A stretch of 64,000 nt of DNA, taken from positions 930,001 to 994,000 of the forward strand of contig NZ_CP162511.1 of NCBI RefSeq assembly GCF_040939305.1, written 5' to 3'. Origin of the DNA: Herbiconiux sp. A18JL235. GTDB taxonomy: Bacteria > Actinomycetota > Actinomycetes > Actinomycetales > Microbacteriaceae. The notes below the pieces were generated by a model. That model did no database searches. It worked only from the letters and a program-made list of their open reading frames with translations, and was not told the origin of the DNA. A program made the translations under genes and the position numbers. Of this stretch, positions 9,238 to 18,383 are shown piece after piece. The number at the start of each line of letters is the position of its first letter. Positions within the stretch are counted from its first letter, which is position 1.

Positions 9238-10634
9238 ACCGCTTCCGCCTTCGCGAGCATGCGCCGAGCATCCTGGTCGCCACCCTCTCCTCGGCCTTCG
9301 GCGTCGCGCTGCTGTCGGTGACAGGGCACCTCACGGCCATCATCGCGGCCGACGACGTCACCGGTTCGAGTTCCACGGTCGCTTTCGTGCTGGCTCTGCT
9401 CGGCGGGGTCTTCATCGTCATCGCCACCTACGTGGGGGCGGTCGTGACGGCCAACACCTTCGCCACCATCATCGCGGGCCGCACCCGCACCATCGCCCTG
9501 CTCAGACTGCTCGGCGCGAGCGCGACGAGCCGGCGCCGCGCCGTGGCGGGGGAGGGGCTGCTGGTCGGGGTCGTGGGCGCGGTGCTGGGGGCGCTCCTCG
9601 GCGTGCTGGTGAGCGCGGGCCTCGTCGCCGTCGCGATGGCGAGCGGACTCGCGCCCGTGCTGTCCTACGAGTGGGTGCAGCCGGTGATCGTGCTTCCCGT
9701 GGTCGTCGTGGTGGTCACCACCTGGGCGGCATCCTGGGCCGGTTCGCGCCGGGTGCTCGACGTGTCGCCGATGCAGGCGACGGGCGGCGCCCATGAAGTG
9801 CGGTACGAGGATGCCCGCAAGGGTCGCGGCCGGAACGTCGCGGCGCTCGTGCTGCTGCTGCTCGGCGGCGGGCTGCTCGCGCTCGGTGTCGTCGTGGGCG
9901 TGGCGAACCCGGTCGGCATCCTGCCCGCGGTGCTCGGCGGGGTGCTCTCGTTCACCGGCTTCGTGCTCGGCGCACAGCTCGTCATGCCTGCCGCCCTGCG
10001 TCTCGTGGGCCGCCTGTTCGGGCGAGGTGCCAGCGCGCGACTGGCATCGGAGAACGCGGTGCGCTACCCGGAACGCAGCACCCGCACCACCATCGGCCTG
10101 GTGATCGGCGTGACCCTGGTGACGATGTTCGCCGTCGCGTCGGGGAGCTATCAGAGGGTGCTGGAGACCGCCTTCCCGGGCGGCCCCGACGGCGCGGTGC
10201 AACTCGACGCGATCATCCTCACCACCGTGGTGATCTTCTCTGTGCTGCTCGGCTTCAGCGCGCTCATCGCGGCGGTCGGCATGGTGAACAACCTGTCGCT
10301 CAGTGTGATGCAGCGCACCCGCGAACTGGGGTTGCTGCGCGCGCTCGGGTTCACCAGTGGTCAGCTGCGACGGATGATCGCCGTCGAGAGCGCACAGCTC
10401 ACGGTCGCCGCGGTGCTGGTCGGGCTGCTGCTCGGCGTCTTCTACGGCTGGGCGGGTGCCCAGTCGCTGCTGGCCTCGCTGCCGGGAACAGGTGGCTTCG
10501 TGGTGCCCGTCGTGCCGCTCTGGCTGCTGGCCGCGGTGGTGGTGGCGGCGGCACTGCTCACGCTGGCCGCTTCGGTCGCGCCCACCCGCCGTGCCACCCG
10601 CATCTCCCCGGTGGTGGCGCTCGCGGTGGAGTGA
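9234..10634 (+). CDS. ABC transporter permease with FtsX-like domains
   Basis: 466 residues, start GTG overlapping the ATPase stop. Hydrophobic segments fall in two blocks: three helices plus one in the first 180 residues, then a paired hairpin and four more helices. The second block holds the FtsX signature region MVNNLSLSVMQRTRELGLLRALGFT, and the first holds a similar RTRTIALLRLLGAS, so it is a compact two-module permease. No periplasmic MacB-like domain is present. With the ATPase it forms a complete exporter, substrate unknown. Confidence 0.92.
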
Positions 10635-10693
10635 ACGGGCTCTCCGGCGCCGAATGCGAGAAGGCGGCAGAGAATGCTGAGGGCAGGATGTGT

Positions 10694-10781
10694 TGGCGGA
10701 GAATGGGGGATTCGAACCCCCGAGGGCTTGCACCCAACACGCTTTCCAAGCGTGCGCCATAGGCCACTAGGCGAATTCTCC
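10694..10781 (-). tRNA. tRNA-Ser (anticodon GGA), CCA encoded
   Basis: Read on the minus strand: acceptor GGAGAAT pairs with ATTCTCC; anticodon stem CACGC/GCGTG encloses loop TTGGAAA, giving anticodon GGA. A long class II variable arm and T-loop GTTCGAATC follow. Discriminator G and CCA are encoded at 10694-10697. Length with CCA is 88 bases, normal for tRNA-Ser. Confidence 0.97.
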
Positions 10782-10862
10782 TGACGCCGGCTTGCGCGCG
10801 ACGACCTCGAACACTCTACCCGACGCTGGGCGCGGCGTCGTGCACCCCGGTCGGCGCGACGC

Positions 10863-11522
10863 TCAGAGGGAGCGCAGGGCGTCGGCGATCGGCACGTTGC
10901 CCGAGATCACCTCGAACTGCGTGCCGATGCCCTCGCCCGAGGTGAGCAGGCGCGCCACGATCCAGGCGACGTCGGCTCGCGGGATGGTGCCCCGCCCGGT
11001 CGACCCGTCGACGGCCACCTGCACGGTGCCGGTGGCGTGGTCGTCGGTGAGGCCGCCGGGCCGCACGATCGTGTAGTCGAGGGAGGAGGCGCGCAGCGCC
11101 GCATCCGCTTCGCTCTTCGCGCGCAGGTAGACCTGGAAGACGTCGTCGCTGGCGGGGTCGAACGAGTCGGCGGCCATCGCCGACACCATCACGTAGCGCG
11201 ACACGCCTGCCGCCTCGGCGGCCGAGGCCAGCAGCACGGCGCCGTCGCGGTCGACGGTGAGCTTGCGCTCGGCGGTCGACCCCGGCCCGGCGCCCGCGGC
11301 GAACGCGACGGCGTCGATGCCCCGCGACGAGAGTTCGCCCGCCAGCGCCTCGACCGACGACTGCTCCAGGTCGAGCACGAGTGCCTGCCCGCCCGCCTCC
11401 TCGATGTCCGACGACTGTGACGCGTCACGGATGATGCCCCACACCTCGTTCCCCTCGGCGGCGAGCAGCCGTGTGGCGATGAGGGCGATCTGCCCGTGTC
11501 CTCCTGCGATGGCGATCTTCAT
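10863..11522 (-). CDS. NAD(P)-binding SDR-like protein (NAD(P)H-binding, YwnB-like)
   Basis: 219-residue cytosolic Rossmann protein. It starts MKIAIAGGHGQIA with the nucleotide-binding Gly-rich loop; further family marks are AFAAGAGP, SRYVMVSAMAA and LDYTIVRPGGLTDD. It resembles atypical short-chain dehydrogenases used as nucleotide-sugar or flavin reductases or as redox sensors; the substrate cannot be read. The start is chosen at the Met directly before the Rossmann strand. It lies back to back with the SRP RNA gene. Confidence 0.85.
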   Translation of the reverse strand: MKIAIAGGHGQIALIATRLLAAEGNEVWGIIRDASQSSDIEEAGGQALVLDLEQSSVEALAGELSSRGIDAVAFAAGAGPGSTAERKLTVDRDGAVLLASAAEAAGVSRYVMVSAMAADSFDPASDDVFQVYLRAKSEADAALRASSLDYTIVRPGGLTDDHATGTVQVAVDGSTGRGTIPRADVAWIVARLLTSGEGIGTQFEVISGNVPIADALRSL

Positions 11523-11571
11523 GCTCCAAGCGAACCACCACCCGCCGACACCGGCCACCGCCCGCTCTTGC

Positions 11572-11577
11572 TACACT
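11572..11577 (+). promoter_or_regulatory. -10 box of SRP RNA promoter (TACACT)
   Basis: TACACT, about nine bases before the first stem base of the SRP RNA; no clear -35. Confidence 0.45.
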
Positions 11578-11586
11578 GGAGCCCGG

Positions 11587-11670
11587 CTCCCCGTGTGGCG
11601 CCATCCAGGCCAACTCCCCCAGGGCGGAAACGCAGCAAGGGTAACCGGGCTCTGGCGGGTGCGCGGGGAG
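11587..11670 (+). ncRNA. ffs: Signal recognition particle RNA, small bacterial type
   Basis: The conserved domain IV core AGGGCGGAAACGCAGCAAGG is at about 11621-11640. The ends pair as CTCCCCG (11587-11593) with CGGGGAG (11664-11670). A pyrimidine tract TCCTTTCTTTT (11671-11681) follows as terminator. Size fits the short form without the Alu domain. It scaffolds Ffh for targeting of signal peptides to the membrane. Confidence 0.95.
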
Positions 11671-11729
11671 TCCTTTCTTTTCCCTCACGGTCGTCTCATC
11701 ACGGATGCGCACCGACGTCTCCGGGGGCG

Positions 11730-11757
11730 TTGACGTACTCCACGACGGTTGTAGCGT
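11730..11757 (+). promoter_or_regulatory. Promoter TTGACG-16-TAGCGT of lipoprotein gene
   Basis: -35 TTGACG (11730-11735), 16-base spacer, -10 TAGCGT (11752-11757), six bases before the ATG at 11764. The clearest two-box promoter in the window. Confidence 0.65.
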
Positions 11758-11763
11758 GGGCCC

Positions 11764-12489
11764 ATGCGACCCGCTCAGCGTCCACACCGCATCCACGCGA
11801 ACTCGCGCCCGAGCCCCCGCTCACGCAGGCGCCCCGCCCCACGGTTCGCTGTCGCCGGCCTCGTCGCGGCGGCAGCACTCGCCCTCGCGGGCTGCGCGGG
11901 AACCGGCTCCGGCGGCTCCGAAGCGACGCCGTTTCCCATCCCGAGCGTCACCGCATCCGTCCCCACCATCACCGCGACACCCCCGGCCTTCACCTCCACG
12001 GCCACGCCGACCGCCGCGCCCGAGCCCGCCCCCGCACCCGACCCGGCCGACCCCTCCACCTGGACCATCGGCTTCGACGGCATCGGTCCCATCACCCTCG
12101 GCACCCCGCTCGCCGACATCGAGGCGGCCGTGCCGCCCACCGACTCCTGCCGCCCGGGCGTCGACAGCTTCTTCGGCTCGGCGGTCGTGGCCTCGACCGA
12201 CGGCGCCGACGGCGAGTCGGTCGGTCTCGTGATCTCGCAGGGCGTGGCTTCGGGCGAAGGCTCGTCGATCACCCCGCCCACCACCGCGGAGGGCATCGGC
12301 GTCGGCTCCACGATCGACGAGCTGCTCGCCGCCTACCCCGACGCCGAGCCGTACCAGGCCGTGAACTCGACGGTCTACCGCATCACCGACGGCGCCACGT
12401 ACATCCACTTCGACGACTACGGCAAGGGCACCGTCCAGATCGTCGAGGTCACCTCGTCGGCCGTGAAGCCGAAGGAGTACTGCGGCTAG
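11764..12489 (+). CDS. Lipoprotein, paralogue of the next gene
   Basis: 241 residues. A basic N-terminus and hydrophobic stretch end in the lipobox LALAGC (Cys about 44), followed by a Thr/Pro/Ala spacer. The folded part contains DGIGPITLGTPL, SCRPGVDSF, TAEGIGVGSTIDELLAAYP and a final EYCG. The same blocks recur in the gene at 12581, so the pair arose by tandem duplication. Two cysteines in the mature domain are conserved in both and could form a disulfide. Exported and membrane-anchored; function unknown. Confidence 0.85.
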   Translation: MRPAQRPHRIHANSRPSPRSRRRPAPRFAVAGLVAAAALALAGCAGTGSGGSEATPFPIPSVTASVPTITATPPAFTSTATPTAAPEPAPAPDPADPSTWTIGFDGIGPITLGTPLADIEAAVPPTDSCRPGVDSFFGSAVVASTDGADGESVGLVISQGVASGEGSSITPPTTAEGIGVGSTIDELLAAYPDAEPYQAVNSTVYRITDGATYIHFDDYGKGTVQIVEVTSSAVKPKEYCG

Positions 12490-12520
12490 TCACCCGGCGC
12501 CGCGAGCGCTCCCGAGGCCC

Positions 12521-12526
12521 TAGAGT
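12521..12526 (+). promoter_or_regulatory. -10 box (TAGAGT) of second lipoprotein gene
   Basis: TAGAGT about 55 bases before the ATG; the leader carries the ribosome site GAGGGGG. Confidence 0.4.
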
Positions 12527-12580
12527 CTGAGCAGGCAGCTCCGACCGATCCGACGGCACGGATGCCGATGAGGGGGACTC

Positions 12581-13237
12581 ATGAGGCTTCGAAGCGGGCT
12601 CGCGCTCACCGTTCTGTCGTTCGCGGTGGCGCTCACCGCATCCGGATGCTCGGGTGCGGACCCCGCGCCGGCCCCCACCGTCACGGTGACCGTGACGCCC
12701 AGCCCGACCGCGAGCGCCGACCCCACCGACGCGCCCACCCCGGCGATCCCCGACGCCGACTCCTACGACCCCGCCGACCCCGGCACCTGGCTGGTCTCGC
12801 TCGACGGCATCGGGCCGATGCGTCTCGGCGGCACCCTCCCCGCCCTGCAGACCGAGCTCGGCCTCACCCCCGAGACGTGCCGCGCGGGCGTCGACAGCTA
12901 CAGCCTCGACGGGCTCGCATACACCGCGGTGTCGGGCATCGACGAGTCAGACCCGCAGGCGCCGATCGTGGCGGTGCGCTCGCTCGCCGTCGACTCGTTC
13001 GACCCGTCGGCGGCGGTGCCGCGCACGGCAGAGGGCATCGGCGTGGGCTCGACGGTCGAGGAGCTGCAGGCCGCGTACCCCATGATCGAGACCTACCAGA
13101 ACCGGGGCGGCGAGACCGTCTACCGCGTCTCGGGCGACGAGTCGACGATCAACTTCGAGCCGATTGGCTCCGACCAGGTCGTCATCGTCACCGTCACCAC
13201 CAGCGCTGAGGTCGCCTCCGAGTACTGCGGCGCCTGA
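12581..13237 (+). CDS. Lipoprotein, paralogue of the preceding gene
   Basis: 218 residues. Signal peptide with lipobox TASGC (Cys about 23), then a Thr/Pro-rich spacer (VTVTVTPSPTASA). Core blocks DGIGPMRLGGTLPAL, TCRAGVDSY, TAEGIGVGSTVEELQAAYP, YRVSGDESTINF and EYCGA match the upstream lipoprotein one for one. GAGGGGG gives a good ribosome site, and its own -10 suggests separate transcription. The pair may sense or bind the same ligand outside the cell; no domain family is recognised. Confidence 0.85.
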   Translation: MRLRSGLALTVLSFAVALTASGCSGADPAPAPTVTVTVTPSPTASADPTDAPTPAIPDADSYDPADPGTWLVSLDGIGPMRLGGTLPALQTELGLTPETCRAGVDSYSLDGLAYTAVSGIDESDPQAPIVAVRSLAVDSFDPSAAVPRTAEGIGVGSTVEELQAAYPMIETYQNRGGETVYRVSGDESTINFEPIGSDQVVIVTVTTSAEVASEYCGA

Positions 13238-13265
13238 CCCGCGGGCCGCGCTGCCCCGCGCGCTG

Positions 13266-13323
13266 ACTTGGTCGCGCACACTGCTCGCATTCCGCGGATT
13301 GAGAGCAATTCGCGCGACCAAGT
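13266..13323. repeat. 58-bp nested palindrome
   Basis: Outer arms ACTTGGTCGCGC (13266-13277) / GCGCGACCAAGT (13312-13323), inner TGCTC (13282) / GAGCA (13303) and central TCCGCGGA (13291-13298) all share one centre at 13294.5. 23 of 29 positions pair. It lies between the second lipoprotein gene and pta with no T tract. It looks like a repetitive extragenic palindrome or large protein-binding site. Confidence 0.75.
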
Positions 13324-13392
13324 GCGCGCCAGCCCCCGCGCGAGCCCCGCGCATCCGCCCCCCACTCCCGCGCGGGTCGCAGGCCCCCGGCC

Positions 13393-13398
13393 TAGAAT
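13393..13398 (+). promoter_or_regulatory. -10 box (TAGAAT) of pta-ackA
   Basis: TAGAAT 27 bases before the GTG start; the short leader contains GAAGAGGA as ribosome site. Confidence 0.5.
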
Positions 13399-13425
13399 CG
13401 GGTACGGACGACCGAAGAGGATTCC

Positions 13426-15777
13426 GTGACGCGACTCGACACCCCCACCCCCCGCGCCGCCGGCGTGAAGAGCATCTACATCACCTCGGTGGAGGGCCAT
13501 TCCGGCAAGTCCACCGTCGCCCTCGGCGTGCTCGACATGCTGCGCCGCTCGGTGCAGCGGGTCGGCGTCTTCCGTCCCGTCGCCCGCTCGGTGAGCGCCC
13601 GCGACTACGTGCTCGAGATGCTGCTCGAGCACGACAACGCCGACATCCCCTACGAAGACGCTCTCGGCGTCACCTACGACGACGTGCACGAGAACCCGGA
13701 TGCCGCACTGTCGCGCATCGTCGAACGCTACAAGGCGGTCGAACGGCAGTGCGACGCGGTCGTCATCCTCGGCAGTGACTACACCGACGTCGGCAGCCCC
13801 ACCGAGCTGAGCTTCAACGCCCGCATCGCCGCGAACCTCGGCGCTCCCGTGCTCCTCGTGCTCGGCGGCCGGCGCGGACAGGGCAGCGACGAGCTCCTCG
13901 GCCAGGCCCCGCCGCGCTCGGCCGACGACATGCGGCAGATCACCGAGATCGCCCTGGTCGAGCTGCGCAACGCGCACGCCACCCTGGTCGGCATCGTGGC
14001 GAACCGCTCCGACCCCGAGAACCTCGAGAAGATCCGCGACGCGATCGGGGTCGCAGCCCGCGACGCCGTCGAAGGACTCGTGCGTGCCGCGAAGGAGTCG
14101 CCGATCGCCACCGGCGCGGTGTCGATGGTCGCGAGCGACGACGACGATGAGGATGCAGACGCGTCCGCCGCTTCCGGCGCCGGCAGCAGCGCGACGGATG
14201 CTCCTCCCGCCTCCCGCGCATCCGTCCCACTGGTCTCGGGCCCGGTGCAGCCCCGCCGCATCCCCATCTGGGCCATCCCCGAAGACCGCGTGCTCGTCGC
14301 CCCGAGCATGGCGGGCATCGTCGAGTCGATCGGCGGCACCCTCGTGATGGGCGACCACCGGCTCCTCGCCCGTGAGGCGCTCGGCGTGGTGGTGGCGGGC
14401 ATGTCGATGCGCAACGTGCTGCCGCGCCTCACCGAGGGCGCCGTGGTGGTGGTGCCGGGCGATCGCGAGGAGCTGCTGCTCGCCGCCCTGATGGCGAACG
14501 CGTCGGGCACCTTCCCGTCGCTGGCGGGCATCATCCTGAACGGCGGATTCGAGATCCCCGAACCGGTCGTGCGCCTCATCAAGGGCCTCGACCCGAAGCT
14601 CCCCATCATCACCACCGAGCTCGGCACCTACGAGACCGCGGTGCGCATCACCTCGACGCGGGGCAAGCTCGCCGCCGACTCCTCGCTGAAGTACGACAAC
14701 GCGCTCGCCCTGTTCGAGCAGTACGTCGACGGAGCCCAGCTGCTGCGCCTGCTCGACGTGAGCTCGAGCGACGTCGTCACCCCGCTCATGTTCGAGTACG
14801 GTCTGCTCGACCGCGCCCGCGCCGCCGACCGGCACATCGTGCTGCCCGAGGGCGACGACGATCGCGTGCTGCTCGCCGCCAACACCGTGCTGAAGCGACA
14901 GGTCGCGCGTCTCACCCTGCTCGGCGACGAGCAGGCGGTGCGGGCCCGTGCATCCGAGCTGGGCATCGACCTCGACGCAGCCGCGGTGGTGAGCCCCTTC
15001 GACCCCGAGCTCAGGCACCGTTTCGCCGAGGAGTACCAGCGCCTGCGGGCGCACCGCGGCATCACCTACGACATGGCGTACGACACCGTCTCCGACGTGT
15101 CGTACTTCGGCACGCTCATGGTGCAGCTCGGTCTCGCCGACGGCATGGTGTCGGGCGCCGCCCACACGACGGCGCACACCATCAGGCCGGCGTTCGAGAT
15201 CATCAAGACCCGACCCGACGTGTCGGTGGTCTCGAGCGTGTTCCTCATGGCGCTCGCCGACCGCGTGCTGGTCTACGGCGACTGCGCCGTGGTGCCCGAC
15301 CCCACGGCCGAGCAGCTCGCCGACATCGCCGTCTCCTCCGCCGCGACGGCGTCGCAGTTCGGCATCGAGCCGCGGGTCGCCATGCTGTCGTACTCGACCG
15401 GCTCGTCAGGATCGGGCGCCGACGTCGAGAAGGTGCGTCAGGCGACCGAGCTGGTGCGCGCATCCCGACCCGCGTTCCCCGTCGAGGGCCCCATCCAGTA
15501 CGACGCGGCGACGGATGCGGTGGTCGCCGCCGCGAAGATGCCCGGCTCGGCGGTGGCGGGTCGTGCGACGGTGTTCATCTTCCCGGACTTGAACACCGGC
15601 AACAACACCTACAAGGCTGTTCAGCGGAGCGCCGGCGCCGTGGCCATCGGGCCCGTGCTGCAGGGGCTCAACAAGCCGATCAACGATCTTTCCCGAGGAG
15701 CGCTCGTGCCCGATATCGTGAACACCATCGCCATCACGGCCATCCAGGCCGCCACCGGGTCGGGGGCCGGGGCATGA
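13426..15777 (+). CDS. pta: Phosphate acetyltransferase, long form
   Basis: 783-residue cytosolic enzyme interconverting acetyl-CoA and acetyl-phosphate. N-terminal BioD-like P-loop domain (SVEGHSGKSTVALGVLD), a DRTGG-type middle domain (MAGIVESIGGTLVMGDHRLLAREALGVVVAGMS), then the catalytic PTA_PTB domain from about residue 455 (HIVLPEGDDDRVLLAA...MLSYSTGSSGSGADVEKVRQAT). It is longer than the usual ~700 because of a low-complexity acidic/Ala/Ser insert near residues 235-265. GTG start with GAAGAGGA upstream. Coupled to ackA by an ATGA overlap. Confidence 0.97.
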   Translation: MTRLDTPTPRAAGVKSIYITSVEGHSGKSTVALGVLDMLRRSVQRVGVFRPVARSVSARDYVLEMLLEHDNADIPYEDALGVTYDDVHENPDAALSRIVERYKAVERQCDAVVILGSDYTDVGSPTELSFNARIAANLGAPVLLVLGGRRGQGSDELLGQAPPRSADDMRQITEIALVELRNAHATLVGIVANRSDPENLEKIRDAIGVAARDAVEGLVRAAKESPIATGAVSMVASDDDDEDADASAASGAGSSATDAPPASRASVPLVSGPVQPRRIPIWAIPEDRVLVAPSMAGIVESIGGTLVMGDHRLLAREALGVVVAGMSMRNVLPRLTEGAVVVVPGDREELLLAALMANASGTFPSLAGIILNGGFEIPEPVVRLIKGLDPKLPIITTELGTYETAVRITSTRGKLAADSSLKYDNALALFEQYVDGAQLLRLLDVSSSDVVTPLMFEYGLLDRARAADRHIVLPEGDDDRVLLAANTVLKRQVARLTLLGDEQAVRARASELGIDLDAAAVVSPFDPELRHRFAEEYQRLRAHRGITYDMAYDTVSDVSYFGTLMVQLGLADGMVSGAAHTTAHTIRPAFEIIKTRPDVSVVSSVFLMALADRVLVYGDCAVVPDPTAEQLADIAVSSAATASQFGIEPRVAMLSYSTGSSGSGADVEKVRQATELVRASRPAFPVEGPIQYDAATDAVVAAAKMPGSAVAGRATVFIFPDLNTGNNTYKAVQRSAGAVAIGPVLQGLNKPINDLSRGALVPDIVNTIAITAIQAATGSGAGA

Positions 15778-16970
15778 GCGCGATCCTGGTCGTGAACAGC
15801 GGTTCGTCGTCGTTCAAGTACCAGCTCATCGAGGTGGAGTCGGAGAAGGTGCTCGCCTCGGGTCTGGTCGAGCGCATCGGCGAGTCGTCGGGCCACACGC
15901 GCCACACCACGCAGGTCGGGCTGTGGGAACGGGAGCTGCCGATCGCCGACCACACGGCCGGGTTCGAGGCGATGCTCGAGGCGTTCGCCGAGCACGGGCC
16001 GCAGCTGGCGAAGCATCCGCTCACCGCGGTGGGGCACCGGGTGGTGCACGGAGGCAAGCGGTTCCACGAGGCGACGGTCATCACCGATCTGGTGAAGATC
16101 AACATCGAAGACCTGGCCGAGCTGGCCCCACTGCACAACCCGGCGAACCTGCAGGGCATCGAGGCGGCGCAGAAGGCGTTCCCCGAGGTGCCGCAGGTGG
16201 CGGTGTTCGACACCGCGTTCCACCAGACGCTGCCGCCCGCTGCCTACACGTATGCGATCGATGCGGCACTGGCCGAGAAGCAGCGCATCCGTCGCTACGG
16301 CTTCCACGGCACCTCGCACAAGTACGTGTCGGGCGAGGCAGCCCGGTTCCTCGGGCGGGAGCTCGAGTCGACGAAGACGATCGTGCTGCACCTCGGCAAC
16401 GGGGCGTCGGCGTGCGCGGTCGACGGCGGCCGCTCGGTGGAGACGTCGATGGGCATGACGCCGCTCGAAGGGCTCGTGATGGGCACGCGGTCGGGTGACA
16501 TCGACCCCGCGGTGCTGTTCCACCTCAACCGCAAGACCGGCATGGGGTTCGCCGAGCTCGACGAGCTGCTCAACCGGCGCTCGGGGCTGCTCGGTCTCTC
16601 GGGCACCGGAGACATGCGCGATGTGCAGAAGGCCGCGGCCGCCGGAGACGCCGCCGCCGCTGCCGCCCTCGACGTGTACGTGCACCGGCTGCGGAGCTAC
16701 GTGGGGGCCTACTACGCGCAGCTCGGGCACGTCGACGCGATCGTGTTCACCGCGGGGGTGGGGGAGAACAACCCGCTGGTGCGGGCGCGCGTGCTCGCCG
16801 GGCTCGAGGAGCTCGGCATCTCGATCGACCCCGCCCTGAACGAGCTCAGTGGTGCCGCGGCACAGGGGGCGCGGCGCATCAGCACGGCCGACTCGCGCGT
16901 GGCGGTGCTCGTGGTGCCCACGAACGAGGAACTCGAGATCGCGCGGCAGGCGGCCGCGGCGGTCGCGTAG
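15774..16970 (+). CDS. ackA: Acetate kinase
   Basis: 398 residues, standard length. ASKHA-fold motifs are complete: ILVVNSGSSSFKYQLIEV at the N-terminus, GHRVVHGGKRF, PLHNPANLQGIEA, FDTAFHQTLPPAAYTYAID, FHGTSHKYVS, LHLGNGASACAV, TPLEGLVMGTRSGDIDP and FTAGVGENNP. Converts acetyl-phosphate and ADP to acetate and ATP. Start overlaps the pta stop. Together with Xfp it allows ATP formation from sugar phosphates through acetyl-phosphate. Confidence 0.98.
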   Translation: MSAILVVNSGSSSFKYQLIEVESEKVLASGLVERIGESSGHTRHTTQVGLWERELPIADHTAGFEAMLEAFAEHGPQLAKHPLTAVGHRVVHGGKRFHEATVITDLVKINIEDLAELAPLHNPANLQGIEAAQKAFPEVPQVAVFDTAFHQTLPPAAYTYAIDAALAEKQRIRRYGFHGTSHKYVSGEAARFLGRELESTKTIVLHLGNGASACAVDGGRSVETSMGMTPLEGLVMGTRSGDIDPAVLFHLNRKTGMGFAELDELLNRRSGLLGLSGTGDMRDVQKAAAAGDAAAAAALDVYVHRLRSYVGAYYAQLGHVDAIVFTAGVGENNPLVRARVLAGLEELGISIDPALNELSGAAAQGARRISTADSRVAVLVVPTNEELEIARQAAAAVA

Positions 16971-17001
16971 CGGGGCGCTGCGTGCGCGCGTCGTCGCGCG
17001 A

Positions 17002-17064
17002 GCTGGCGTGGTCGTGAGGTGCTGCGCGCGTGCGCGGGCGGGCGCGTCGGCTGGCGTGGTCGTG
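17002..17064 (+). repeat. 15-bp direct repeat after ackA
   Basis: GCTGGCGTGGTCGTG at 17002-17016 and again at 17050-17064, in the 148-base gap between the convergent ackA and TetR-GNAT genes. Confidence 0.6.
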
Positions 17065-17118
17065 GGGCGCCGCGCCCACCGTCGCGCCCGCGCCGGGCTG
17101 CGCCGGGGCCGCGCGGAC

Positions 17119-18324
17119 TCAGGCGTCGGCGATGAGCCGCTTGCCGAAGCCCACGGCGCCGTCGGGCTCGTACCCGAGCGACCGGTAGAACGCCATCACA
17201 CCTTCGTTCCCCGCCCTGATCTGCAGATTCACCTTCGGGCACCCCCTCTCCCGCAACAGCTCCTCCGCTTGCCGCATCAACGCACCGCCGACCCCGTGCC
17301 CCTGCATCCCCGGCGCGACCGCGAGGTAGTTCACCCACCCCCGATGCCCGTCGTAGCCGATCATCGCGGTCGCCACGACCACCGGCCCCCCGTTCCCGTC
17401 GCGAAGAGCCCGCCCGTCGCCGTCGACCGCCTCGCCCACCAGGAACAACTCCGGCTGCACCGTCTTCTTGCGCGCGATATCCCTCCGCGGGTCGTTCCAC
17501 GGCCGCGTCAGCCCGCACTCCGCCCACAGCGCCACGATCCCCTCGTCGTCCCCTTCCGCGTAAGGCCGCACCCGCACCCTCCGCCCTTCCCCCAGCCCAG
17601 CGGATGCGCCCCCCACACCCTCCGCTCCCGCCACCTCGGCAGCAGCCACGGGCGCAGTGCCCGCGCCACTCGCGCCCCCGTCGCCCGCGGCCGCGCCTGC
17701 GTCCGCCGCGCCTCCGCCACCCGCGCCCGGCGCGCCGCCGGCGACGAGCCGCGCGACCGCGTCGCCGAGCACGCGGCGCTGCACCTCGGGGGAGTAGCTC
17801 TCCGCATCGGCCGAGCTCAGCGCGTTGAGCCCCTCCACGAGGGCGACGAGCGCGAGCGCATCCGACGAGTTCTCCTCGGCCGTCCTGTCGGGGCGGCTGA
17901 GCGCCACCCACCGCCCCACCCTGCCGATGAAGCTGCGGTTGCCGGCGACGTGCCGCTCGGCCAGGCCGTCGTCGGCGAGCGATGCCGCGAGGTAGCTCAC
18001 CCACACCCGTGCCTCGTCGACCCCGGTGTCATCGAGCGCCGCACCGTTCAGCAGCACCGCGAGCAGTGCCGCCGCCGGTTCACGACCCGCCTCTTCCTCC
18101 ACCGCATCGGCCCGGACGCGCGTGCGCTCGTGCAACAGCTCCCGAGCGTGAAGCAGCAGCGCCTCCTTGCTCGGGAACGCGTGCATCACGAGACCAGTCG
18201 TGCAGCCGGCCCGCTCGGCGACGGCACGGATCGTCAGCCCCGCCAGCCCCCGCTCGGTGAGCACCGACCAGGTCGCCTCCGAGAGTCGCTGCCTCTGATC
18301 GGCGAGATCGCGCTTGCGGGCCAT
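17119..18324 (-). CDS. TetR-family regulator fused to a YpeA-like GNAT acetyltransferase
   Basis: 401 residues. Residues 1-60 are a TetR HTH (LSEATWSVLTERGLAGLTIR...TTGLVMHAFPSKEALLLHA) and the ligand domain runs to about 195. An Ala/Gly linker (about 195-245) joins it to a complete GNAT domain whose blocks LWAECGLTRPWNDP, FLVGEAVDG, GYDGHRGWVNYLAVAPGMQG and ERGCPKVNLQI match E. coli YpeA. Start Met has GGAGGAGAG nine bases upstream. Divergent from another GNAT gene across a 101-base gap holding two dyads. Fusion of TetR to an acetyltransferase is unusual; self-regulated acetylation is inferred. Confidence 0.9.
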   Translation of the reverse strand: MARKRDLADQRQRLSEATWSVLTERGLAGLTIRAVAERAGCTTGLVMHAFPSKEALLLHARELLHERTRVRADAVEEEAGREPAAALLAVLLNGAALDDTGVDEARVWVSYLAASLADDGLAERHVAGNRSFIGRVGRWVALSRPDRTAEENSSDALALVALVEGLNALSSADAESYSPEVQRRVLGDAVARLVAGGAPGAGGGGAADAGAAAGDGGASGAGTAPVAAAEVAGAEGVGGASAGLGEGRRVRVRPYAEGDDEGIVALWAECGLTRPWNDPRRDIARKKTVQPELFLVGEAVDGDGRALRDGNGGPVVVATAMIGYDGHRGWVNYLAVAPGMQGHGVGGALMRQAEELLRERGCPKVNLQIRAGNEGVMAFYRSLGYEPDGAVGFGKRLIADA

Positions 18325-18383
18325 CGAGCACTCTCCTCCTTCTTCTCGATCGAGAGTCCGGCGTCCACCGGCTCCGAGCATCC

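Noticed and set aside
13238..13425. CRISPR-like repeat before pta
   Set aside because: A single palindrome with no regularly spaced copies and no cas genes in the window.
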